Shown: in pieces, positions 11,825 to 21,827 of the stretch
Position numbering within the stretch: the first letter of the stretch is position 1
How the letters are laid out: the number at the start of each line of letters is the position of its first letter
NCBI RefSeq assembly: GCF_015832195.1
Contig: NC_052031.1
Location: 15,253,850 to 15,317,849 of the forward strand
Length of the DNA: 64,000 nt
Reading direction: 5' to 3'
Origin: Motacilla alba alba
Taxonomy: Eukaryota; Chordata; Aves; Passeriformes; Motacillidae
The notes under the pieces: generated by a model
Databases searched by the model: none
What the model was told of the DNA's origin: nothing
Seen by the model: the letters and a program-made list of their open reading frames with translations, nothing else
Made by a program: the position numbers and the translations under genes

Positions 11825-14800
11825 ATTTCAGAGGAAGTGAAGTAGTACTGAGTAGTGTGATGACATCTGAGCTTTAACCAAGCTTGGACACAAGGGTAAC
11901 CTGAGCTGTGATCTAAGCACAGAGTGCATGCCAAGCAGAATTTGCCATTGACATTTCGGTCCTTTTTCTTGACAAGGGAGAGTTGGCAGTACTTTAAGCT
12001 GAACTTAAACAAAAGGCTTGGAAATTTGTACTTAATTTTGTCGTTTGTCAAATGTTTTGGTAGTCCCAGAGAGAGTTCAAACATTGTAAATCATTTTTAT
12101 TAACCGTGCTCTGATTTGTTTTGGTCTGGCAACCTGATGGATGATATCCTTTTAACAATACTGCTGCCAGAAAAGGCATCTTTACAGCCCAAGTATTTCT
12201 GATGGACTAGAAAGAGAAAATTTTCCATAAACAATCAGCAACATCTCCCTCTTTGTGCTCCTGGGATAGAGTTGCTGCCCACCCTTTGAAAATGGGAAGG
12301 GGCAGAGGAGCGCCGTGCCAGCCAGTGGCATTGTGGAGCAGGGGCCACATCAGAGATGTGTGCAATGAAGAACAAGGTCAGTGTGGATAATGCTGAGGTG
12401 GTGTTAGCACCTGACAGTCTGATGCCATCCATTGCTGGCTTTAAAGGATAAGGAGCTTTTACTTCATAACACTGGTTTATGCATGGTGATGCTGAACTGA
12501 TAGAGCCTGGTTACAGGTGCAGAATTCGCAGACAAATTTGGTCCATAGGTTGTATCCACTTAAATTGTCAATAGAGCTTACATAGTATTCTTAAATGGTT
12601 TTACATAGTATTGGCTTACATAGTATTCTTAAAACTTGGGTTTTTGAACCGCTGCTAGAAAGGCCATCAAAGGGAATTAGGAGGACTATTGATTTCCAGC
12701 AGTCACCAGGTGCAACAGCTGTGAATATGTATAATTTAATCACATGCGTGCATCCTGTTTAACTACTGTCCTAATTAGGTAGAAATCCATACTATTTGTT
12801 ATTTTTATGCTGTATTGTTTTTCTAAGATGTGCATAAAACTATAGCTGTCTGCATTTTTTTTCCTGATGTTTTCTGAGGTATTATTTGTGTACTTAAAAG
12901 ATCTTTGGAAGAGAATGCCTCACATTCTTACACATACATTTTGGAGGAGAGGTAGGTCTTAGTTGATAACAGTACAGTAAACACACCAGTGAACTAACAC
13001 ATAGACCTGGTTTTGTCTGTGTTTCTGTGTTTAATACAGAAATGTACAGCTTCAGTTTTGCACTTTGATTTCATTTAAGTTTTCCCCTAGTTAAAACACA
13101 GTAGTACAAATACCATCATTTTCTTGCCAACCAGACGAATGGCAAATCTGGTTACGAAGTACTACAGGAATGATAAGGTTTATCAAAGGATTAGGGGCAA
13201 ATGGCTGTGCTGACATCTTGCTTAAAGATGGCTTTACAGAATGCATCATCCTCTCTAAAGGGAAATGTGATGCAGTAGTGAAAAATGGAACTTGGAAGGA
13301 CTTGAGTCTTCAAGTGTGTCACATCAGCATGTGAGAATGACCATCGAAAATAACAGACTTGTTTTTCTTTTCTGACAGTCCAGTTGGTACATGGAATATA
13401 TCATAAGGTTCACTGGCTGAACTACAGTGTTTTGTTAGTTTAAAATAACAGCAATAAAAAAGGTTTACTTAAGCCACTGCCTTTTTTGAACACATGTAAA
13501 ACATCTGTCTGGTGTGTTTAGTACAGGAGAAATAATAATAAAATGATCACTGCATAAAAGTTTCGACACACAAGTTCCAAACTTGGGTTCCCAGTTTCTA
13601 CTTCTCCATCTGTTTCACTGGTGTAGAGACATTAAATAGCTCACTACTGTTGACATAAGTTAAATTGTGATCTACTGTTGAGACCCAAATTAGGTGTTTT
13701 AATGGATGGATTTATAGGAAGTCATTTTGGGAGCTGAAATCTCAGTGTCATTCAGTCAGGCAGATTTGAGTCTGTTTGCATTGAAGACTATGCCCTGCAA
13801 GACCACAGGTTTTCACGAGATGTGGTTGCATTATCCAAGTTAAATGAGTTATTTACAAAAACTGGTAATAAAAGTGGATTTCGTTCACCCTGCAAAGATA
13901 CAGTTGTCTTTCTGAACACATTAAAAATTATTGAATTTAGATCTCTAATGTTACTGTTAAATCAACTAAGGCTGTTTTCCAGGAAAGCAATATTTTAAGA
14001 AAAATGTTTTTCAAAACTTTTAATGTTCTGCAGCAGTCTCTTCTGAACTTTCATACCTTATCTCCTCTATCACAGAGGAGATGTGAAAGAGGAAACTGAA
14101 GTATTTTCAATACTTTATTTGGACCTCCAGTGTTTCAGAGGCAGGATTATACCTACAGAATTTATAAATGTAACAACTAAATGCTACATCATGATGTGTG
14201 GTCAATTGTTCTAGGGATTTTTTTTTCCCTTGGTGGGGTGTATTTGGGATTTTGTGTTTGACTTCCAGCATCCTGAAGCCATTGCCTGTCCCACAACCCT
14301 GATCACCAGGGGTTTTTGTGCTGCTGTCAGAATGTGTAGGTCCCTCTCCTATCTCGTGGACTTCAAAAGTGTATTGACAAGGGAGGGCCCATCCTTTTGT
14401 GTTCACTTGTAATGTTCATCCTACATGTTTTATGACTGGCTCTGTTCTGTGACAATGTATTTAATGTGCTAATCATCTGTTTTCTGAAGTATTCCTTTGT
14501 GTGCTGTTCTCTAGGGAGCATCATCAAAGCCCTGCTCCCATGTTAAAGCAGGCTGAGGTGGTGTCTTAACAAGGGTGCCTGCACGGGTGGGTAACACTGG
14601 TTGGAGGAACAGCAACTCCAGCACCTCACTGCCTGCTGAGAGCTGACACCGCTGTCTCGGGTGCTACACTGACCTTTGTTAACACTCCTGTAGCTCTTCT
14701 CAGAGACATTTCAGTTTATGTACCTCTCCTGATTATGGATGGATACCAAAATGGGGTACACATTTTGCAGTACTGCAGGTACTACCTAATTACAAATGTG

Positions 14801-17800
14801 TCTCTGAGTCTGTAAAATGTCTAAATATCTTGCAGAGTTTTGTTGTTTTGGTTTTTCTTTTAATTGGGATACTGTATTAGTTTAGGCAAAATGCTAAAAT
14901 TTGCGGTTTAAGCTGAGTTTAGGCTCCCAAGTCTTGGACTATTGTCTCCAGCAGTCACTGTCCCTCAGAGCTGCCAGTCCACTAATGTGTGCTTATCAGG
15001 TGTAGACAACCAACAGAGTTGAACAGAAACTGCCAAATGGCTCCATGTTCAGAAAGCTTGCAGGTTGTCTGAGTGGGATTACTTCCTTGAAAATGTGGCA
15101 GTATGGAATGCCCCCCATCACTGATAGGCTGGTGTACATAGGAGCTGGTGCTGCCATGAGATGTTAATGAATTATGGAAAAGCAAGTGGTGGTTGCAGAT
15201 AAATATATACAAGGTGAAGACTGAGCCAGCTGGTTCTGTGACAAAGGATTCACAAAAGCAGCTTATTCCATAATTTTATTCCTGAGTTTACAAAGTCATT
15301 ACCATAAATTAAAGATAATGGATGCAAGTCCCATATAAACTCTCTTCAGCAATGGAGATAAGAATTTGACTTTTTCAGTGATCTTCCTTTGCTAGCAGAA
15401 TAGCTGGGTTTGTTGATTATTTTTTCCTATGTTGTTGTGACACAGCAGATTATTTCCCTGCTTACAGTGTGTGTTTTACCATGGATTGGAACAGGCAAAC
15501 TTAGCAGAGGTAGAGACTCAGCAAGTTCACAAATGGAAAGCTGGGGTGGACATACAAAATATTGACCAATAAAACAGAAGATGAACTCCTCTTTCTAGAA
15601 TACCGTGCTTAAAGTTTCATGTACATGCTGAGGGTAATACAAATGTGTACAGGTCAAAGAGTCTCCGTTACTCACAAAATGATGTTCTGTACATGGCTTG
15701 TTAAATTGCTTCATAGTTTCACTTCCACAAGCAGCAAGCATTTAAGCAGTTTCAAGTAAACTGAAATAGGTTGAGACCATTTTTTGTACCTCTTGAGCAT
15801 GGATAATTGACACAAATACTTCTTTTAATATTTGACAAAGAAAGTTCCTATATAGCTGCTATAAGGATGAATCCTTTCTCGACCAGGCTCCCCAGAGTGC
15901 CCCTAGGAGGATCATGATGATCACTGTGTAAAGGGTGTGGACTGTAACAAGATCATCTCCATGCTGGTGCTTGAACCCAGAGGTGCTGTGCCAGTTCTCA
16001 CTTCTGTTTCCATTAGTTTTCTGTCTGTGAGCACGGAGAGAATGTATCCTGACATAACAAAAAGCAAGATTAAGGTTAAAAATTTTTCTTCTGTATTAAG
16101 AATTCAGTAGTGTTTGTAATGAAGTCCATAGTGTGCATTGAATCATTGACTAGATTTGGGAAAGAGCTCTTCAGATTGTCTGGAGCTAATAAAATAATTT
16201 CTATAATTGGAAATGCAAAACATTTACCAGCCATTTGGTATTTCTCTCCCACTGACAGGCACAGTGACTGGATATGGGCTTGTCAGAGGAAAAACAGTGT
16301 TCTTACTCCTCACTATTGATACAGATCATTGTATGAGAAAAAACATACCCTTTCATTTTGCAATATAATGAAAGCGGCAGGGTTCAAATAAAAAATAACA
16401 GTTTTCAAGGCTTTAATGTACAGGAATAAGCACAGCATGTGATCTTCCCATCCTGTTCTGGCATGTTGCTCTATCTCTGCTTTTCAGAGGGGATTTGTGT
16501 CAAGGTTTTCATTAGGCAAAGATACCAGTCAGGAGTAACTGCATAAAACCTATCTGCAGGATTCTCTGCAGTAACATTTGAAATTGCTTTGTCACCTTTT
16601 CCAAAGGGTTTGAAAGTAGAAGTATTCACCTATGGCAACAGACCTCCAGTTATTATCTTCACTGAAAATTGCCTGCTAAGCCCCAGTGCTAAGTCCTTGT
16701 TCCTGCTGCTTTTGCCTCTTTTATTTTCTTTTTTTAAGAGAAAGTAAGTGTTTAATGTGCACAATTACATCTGAACTGGAATGCTAAAAGGAAATTAACT
16801 AGCTTGTGATTTTCATGTTTGTTAGCAAGGGGTCTGAGATGGATTAGATGTATTGCAGGTCTGGTTCATACGTGTTCCTGCTGTTACTGTGACAGAAGAG
16901 TAGAGATTACCACAAATGTTAGCACAGATAGAGCTTAGGAGTAAAAACTAACTTTAAACCACAAATTACATTCTTCTTAGGCACACTTGGAAGAGAGCTG
17001 TCAAAACTGATTTGTTAAAACTCTAGGAAATGCAATCTCCAAAAGGGAATTAATCAATAAAACAGAAGTTCTGCCACTGAGCTTTTACAGAAGGTAATTG
17101 CAGAATTAGACATTTAACATTTTTATCAGGACAATCTGTCATGTGTAGCTGCAAATCAAATAACACAGTTCATGATTATTTGGGAGCATCACGTGAAGAC
17201 CACAAGAGGAATATTCTGGCAATATTTTGCTTTTCTGTTCCTACCTGAGGGGAATGCAGTATATGCAGCTTACCTTCTGCAAGCATTCATGGTGTCTGGG
17301 TGATTGAGTTCCCACTGCGTCAGATTTCTTCTTGCAGAGAGGAAAAAAGCCTATTTTATCCTCGTTTCCTTGCACAAAATGACAAAATTTTCTCTCAGTA
17401 CCAACAAAAAGAATCTTCTTTCCAAGCCCGCCAACTTGACCAACAGTAATCTCAGAATTTATGTGTCAAGGAAAGCTCTCAAATTAATGGTTTCCAAAGC
17501 TGATTTTGACACAGTTCTTCAAGAAATTCCCTTGAGCAGTTCACAAGGCAAGTTATGAGTAATCCCAGTGACTGGCTTCTTTTAGCTGCTGGGATCTCTT
17601 GTTATAAACAGTAGCTTGCTGCTGAAGTGTTGCCAAATTTATAACAACACAAGTAATGCACAGATGGAGGGTGGTGGTGATGAAAAATGTAGGATGAGCT
17701 GTAACAGAATTACTTTCTATTAGATCACAAGCTATTTTGGGGTAAAATTTAGTTCCTTTCTACCACTGCAATTTGGTTTAAATTGCCTTGAGTGAAATTT

Positions 17801-18700
17801 CAAGCCACCATCGCTGTAATAATCAAATATTTTTTATGAAAAAAAAAGCAGATGCCTTTTTAAAAAAAACGTTGACTTTTATAATATGATCATCACATTC
17901 AATAAGCAGTCAATAAGCAAGATATCACCACAAAAAGCCACATTTTGACCTCCAGGGTTGGTAACAGTCACATACATGCTATTATTTCCTGACCACCTGG
18001 AGCCATTCATTACCAAGTGGCTGTGCCAGTGCAGTTTCTCCCAAGCTGGGTGTTGCATGATCAGCTGGGTCTAACCAATTCAATGCCTCTGTAAGGATCT
18101 GTAGGGCTTGTAAACAAACACATTTAAATTAGCAATTTATAAAGACAGACCAAAAACCTTCTTTCCCAAAACACTTTATTGCATCATCTTTAAAATAACT
18201 GTATTTCTCATTTAACTGTTACTTTCAGCTTATTGTCACATACAATTGCTGTTAAGATAAATCTGAGCTTGTAGTTCTGCTGCATTTCTAAAGGCTTTTG
18301 CCTTTCCTTCACATGTCCTGGTTACAGCATTTATGTTTTTATATATATAAAACTGGTTCCTTTAGTTTTATTAAACAACTAGTAATTTCCAATTTCCATT
18401 TCTCATTTCCAAACATGTCCTGGAAGAATCATACTTCAGAAAATGAAGACTGAATTTGTTGAGCCATGTGACTAAAACTGTGTCACTGGAACCAGTGAAG
18501 CTACCAAGGACAAGGACTCTTTCTTCATTATTAGTAATACATTAAATATAGAAAAACAGAAATATTACAATGACTTGGAAGAAAGAATTCAGACATCAGT
18601 AAAGAATTAGTGACTTGAATCAGTTCTAGTTTTTTCAGACCTGATCCTGAGAATATAAGAAGTAACAACTCTTGGATTTGTTTTTCTTAAATAACATATA
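11825..18700. other. long intergenic stretch between TPRKB and GTSE1, no gene seen
   Basis: About 7 kb with no exon I can tie to a protein. Open frames are 60-120 codons, overlapping and compositionally ordinary non-coding. Only a short local tandem duplication (12576-12634) stands out. It may contain a long TPRKB 3'UTR or a non-coding RNA, but nothing in the sequence proves either. Confidence 0.5.
12576..12634. repeat. local tandem duplication
   Basis: GCTTACATAGTATTCTTAAA occurs at 12576 and again at 12614, and a third partial TACATAGTATT lies between them. The spacing is 38 bases. Confidence 0.85.
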
Positions 18701-18733
18701 CATGGATAGATGCAACAATAAAAGCTGTATTCT

Positions 18734-18935
18734 GCTCCAGGGACACTCCAACTACAAAAGGCCTGCCAAGGGGAACACTGCACTGCCCAAGACTGCTCCA
18801 TCCACACCTTTCTGCTCAGCACCACCCACGTGCGTGGCACCCCAGCCTCAGTGACAGCCTGCTTCTACTGTTCCACTTGGGTTAGGGTGAGGCTTAGGGT
18901 TGAGAAAATCACAAAGCCTAGAACTTCAGAGACAT
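18734..18935. repeat. degenerate telomere-like ~180 bp repeat unit, copy 1
   Basis: Contains GGTTAGGGTGAGG and GCTTAGGGTTGAG followed by ATCACAAAGCCTAGAACTT. Its order of blocks matches the repeat at 61494-61770: CCAGGGACAC, then a TGCCAAGGGGA block, CACTGC, TGCTCC, then TTAGGG and CACAAAG. Divergence is high. Family unknown. Confidence 0.6.
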
Positions 18936-19079
18936 TGCAACTTCAAAAGGTATGCAAACGGGAGCAATTCATGTCATCTCCCTACACTTGATGACAATAG
19001 CTTTATTTCTGAATTTTATTTTTAACCACTGAATTTCTTGTCATTATAACCTGGCCCCAGTCTGTTTGTTTCACTTTTT

Positions 19080-19760
19080 TTTCTCTGACTTGGAGGTTTC
19101 ATTTCCTTTATGGAAACAAAATTCTTCCTTTCATGAAAGGAAATGAAATCTTGTGATTTCAAACTGTACCAATTCAGCACGGTTTGGTCTAGTTCCCTAT
19201 GCTTCATGTCATCCCATTCCCTTTTAAGTTTTTCACTTTGGTTCAGAAATTTCAACAACAAAATCTTGAAAACAGAGAAGAAAGTGTAAAAAACACTCTG
19301 GAAGAAAAAGACAATATAAAATAAAATGCAGTTGGAAAAAAAAAAGAAAATTTTGGAATGCAGTGACTCCAACCAAATTGATTGGGATGAAATGAGGTGA
19401 AGTGAAAAGGACCAAAAATTACCAAAATTAAATTTACTGAAGTTCCAAAATGGGGAAATGAAGTCAAACAAAAACACAGGCGAAGGAATTGATGAAATGA
19501 AATGCTTAAAGAAAAAAAAAAATCCAGCAACAAAGGGAAAACAATCAAATGGCATGGGATGACATGAAGTGCAGGGAAACAGACCACACCTTTCCAAATT
19601 GATCCTCATTGAAATAGCAAGATTTCCTTTGAGGAAATGAAGAATTTCCTTTCATGAAAGGAAGTGAAGTATTGAAAACAGAGAAAAAAGTGAAACAAAC
19701 AGACTAGGCAGGAATTATAATGATATGAAATTGAATAGAAAGAAATAAAAGAAACCGATA
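19080..19760. repeat. decayed GAAAT-rich satellite-like block with an inverted monomer
   Basis: One strand is extremely purine-rich with endless GAAAT/GAAGT words. The phrase GGGATGAAATGAGGTGAAG (19383), GGGATGACATGAAGTG (19557) and the reverse complement CTTCATGTCATCCC (19202) are related copies. The first two are about 174 bases apart. TTCCTTTCATGAAAGGAA recurs near 19123 and 19649. The phrase TTGAAAACAGAGAA occurs near 19264 and again near 19672. The long minus-strand frame at 19022-19609 is a by-product of this composition. Confidence 0.7.
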
Positions 19761-20494
19761 AATTGAAATTGTTACATCCATAAGAGTAATTCAAGGAGCA
19801 ATGAGGAAAACATCAAAGGGAATGAGTAGATAATTCTATGTGAAAAGCTGTGAGACAGAAACTGTGACAATGAGGATTGGCATATTTTACAAGCAACTAA
19901 GCTGGACAGTTCCCCATGCAAGTGACCACTGCCAGCCAGGAGGGACTCCTCAAGGCAGGGAGAAGTGTGAGGTGAGCATGTTAATACTCAGCAGAAACCT
20001 ATTTGTCCCAGCCATTTATTGAGCATATTTTCCAATACATAGGACACTTGCTATGTACTTAAGTCACATACTTATTGCTGGTGGAGCTCCATGAAAGGTA
20101 AAAAAATTACAAATGGTCGACTGGAGAAAGGATTAGAGAGTATCTTATCTATGTGAAAATCTACAGTTTATGATAAACTATTCCTATTCAGCTGATAAAT
20201 TCCAGCTGATTTAGTTATCTAAAAATACTTAGAACAGAATACATCACTGGAACACAACTTCTTATGAAGAGAAAACCCTAAGCACTAAACAGAATTAAAT
20301 GCCAGAAGAAATGTGAAGAGTGGTGTTTTCCTAGTGTTTTTTTGTGAACATGGTTCTACTTTTAAAACAATTCTGACAGGCTGCTTTAATGGGACTGACA
20401 ATTAATAGTCTGTAGCTGGGAGTGATATCCACGAATCTCATTATTCCTTATGCCACTTTAGGATTAGATATACATCCCCTTCACAGAAGGGGAT

Positions 20495-20725
20495 ATCACA
20501 GAATCTATTAGGCTGGAAAAGTCCAGCCTTTGAACACCACTTTGCCAACCAGACCTGGCACTGAGCACCACATCCAGTCTTTCCTCAAACACCTCCAGGA
20601 TGACGGCTCCACACCTGCCTGGGCAGCCAATTCCAATGCCTAGTCACGCTTTCTGTGACTGAATTCCTCTGTGTCCAAGCTGAACCGCCGTTTAGCTTCA
20701 TTTCTAAAGTTAAGCCACTAGGACA
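20495..20725 (-). mobile_element. CR1 LINE, 3' fragment upstream of GTSE1
   Basis: Starts with the reverse-complemented CR1 tail (ATCACAGAATCTATTAGGCT) and runs through the family's CACCTCCAGGATG and TGCCTGGGCAGCCAATTCCA blocks. It is truncated and has no coding capacity. Confidence 0.85.
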
Positions 20726-20903
20726 ACTATATGTAGCAAAGGTGTCAAGGAAACCTAAGGAACGGGCGCGCAGGCCGCACCGCAGCCAGCACAGCGCCTG
20801 AGCCCGGAGACACGGCCTCATGGCGCGACCTTCGATAATGCCCACACCCTGCTGAGGCCGGCCAGGCAAGCCGGGCTGAGCAAGGACGATCCGCGGGGGT
20901 GAC

Positions 20904-20950
20904 GGGCCAGGGCCAGGGCCAGGGCCAGGGCCAGGGCCAGGGCCAGGGCC
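20904..20950 (+). repeat. (GGGCCA)n hexamer array
   Basis: Nearly eight perfect copies of GGGCCA, ending about 50 bases before the ZNF143-type site of the GTSE1 promoter. GGG runs spaced by CCA fit a G-quadruplex pattern on the plus strand. Confidence 0.95.
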
Positions 20951-20999
20951 GAGTGAAGCCTGCGCAGCCCAGCAGAGCAGCCGTTAGGGGCCGCTGCTA

Positions 21000-21018
21000 A
21001 CTACAAACCCCAGAATGC
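21000..21018 (+). promoter_or_regulatory. ZNF143/THAP11-type site
   Basis: ACTACAAACCCCAGAATGC matches the known ZNF143/THAP11 (SBS) motif, ACTACAA-TCCCAG-ATGC, with one or two differences. Such sites are typical of housekeeping promoters. Confidence 0.7.
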
Positions 21019-21039
21019 ACCGGAAGCGCTCGTGTATCC

Positions 21040-21045
21040 TTCGAA
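21040..21045. promoter_or_regulatory. CHR-like element (TTCGAA)
   Basis: TTCGAA is a known variant of the TTTGAA cell-cycle homology region. It lies five bases upstream of a CCAAT box. Confidence 0.4.
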
Positions 21046-21049
21046 CCTG

Positions 21050-21054
21050 CCAAT
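21050..21054 (+). promoter_or_regulatory. CCAAT box 1
   Basis: CTGCCAATGAG; the core matches an NF-Y site. Confidence 0.55.
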
Positions 21055-21072
21055 GAGGGCGCGCGGGGCGCG

Positions 21073-21080
21073 TCACGTGA
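21073..21080. promoter_or_regulatory. TCACGTGA E-box palindrome
   Basis: Perfect 8-base palindrome, a typical bHLH-ZIP (USF/MITF/TFE) site, placed between the two CCAAT boxes. Confidence 0.55.
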
Positions 21081-21094
21081 GCGGGGCGCGGTTT

Positions 21095-21099
21095 CCAAT
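21095..21099 (+). promoter_or_regulatory. CCAAT box 2
   Basis: TTTCCAATCGC, 45 bases after the first CCAAT box. Confidence 0.5.
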
Positions 21100-21384
21100 C
21101 GCGGGCGGGCGCGCGGCGCGGCTCGTGCGCGGTGCCGTGAGGGGCGAGCGGTGAGCGCGGGCCCGGCTGAGGCTCCGGCCCTTCCCCAGAGCCCCAGCGT
21201 GGTGCCCGGAGGCCTTTCCCCATTCCTCGTCGCGGTCGGGGAAGGGGGTACCTGTGCGAGCTCGGCTGAGGTGGGGCGTTGGGCGGTCGGCGGGATGGTG
21301 ATCTGCGTGGCATCCCATAAACCACCTTTTCGGTGCTACTCAGCGACAGGATGAGCAGCAATGCTAAATTAAACTAAGCCGCAG

Positions 21385-21612
21385 GAAGCTTCATTTCAGC
21401 GTGAATAGGAGCTTTACATCGAGGGTGGCAGAACGCTGGGATAGGCTGCCCGGGGAGGTCACGAAGTCTCCTTCTCTGGAGATATTCCTAACCCCTTGGC
21501 GGCGTTCTGTGTAACCTACTCCAGGTGACCCTGCCTTGATATGTCATTGGACTAGACCATCTCCAGAGGTCTCTTCCAACCCTCACTATTCTGTGATTCT
21601 GCGTGGCAGTCC
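21385..21612 (+). mobile_element. CR1 LINE, 3' fragment in the first intron of GTSE1
   Basis: Contains GGCTGCCCGGGGAGGTCACG, GACTAGACCATCTCCAGAGG, TCTCTTCCAACCCTCACTA and a TTCTGTGATTCTG tail, the CR1 3' end. It is 5'-truncated. Confidence 0.88.
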
Positions 21613-21748
21613 CTAAATATGAGAGTCTTCAAAGGGAATGTTTACCTCCTCACTAATTCAGCAGGATCATCAAAGTCTTTGAGCCTGTTGTTGGTTTTGG
21701 GTTTTTTTAAAACCTCTTGCATGTCTACTTTTATATTTTCCAGGTAAT

Positions 21749-21827
21749 ATGGAGGAAAAAAAAGAAATGTCAGTACATAGCCCGAGTTATTTGACTGAAG
21801 AAAAACTGGGTATTTGCATGAGCAATG
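21749..21827 (+). CDS. GTSE1: GTSE1 coding exon 1 (start exon)
   Basis: Residues 1-26 plus one base. Acceptor TATATTTTCCAG before 21744; ATG at 21749; donor AGCAATG|GTAGGT. G plus AC of the next exon makes Asp. An in-frame Met at residue 7 is an alternative start. Confidence 0.7.

Larger units (their letters stand above)
20955..21150 (+). promoter_or_regulatory. GTSE1: GTSE1 CpG-island promoter and probable non-coding first exon
   Basis: Dense CpG region without TATA. A consensus donor GAGCG|GTGAGC follows 21150, suggesting a 5'UTR exon that ends there and joins the coding exon beginning at 21744. Sites seen are listed separately: a ZNF143/THAP11-type site, a CHR-like TTCGAA, two CCAAT boxes and a TCACGTGA palindrome. 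Two CCAAT boxes 45 bases apart plus a CHR-like hexamer fit the known NF-Y and DREAM/B-MYB-FOXM1 logic of G2/M genes. The transcription start is inferred. Confidence 0.65.

Noticed and set aside
19022..19609. 195-codon open frame on minus with Phe/Ser-rich sequence
   Set aside because: It lies in the GAAAT-rich repeat block, two other long frames overlap it, and it is low complexity throughout. Best explained by lack of stop codons in purine-biased repeat DNA.
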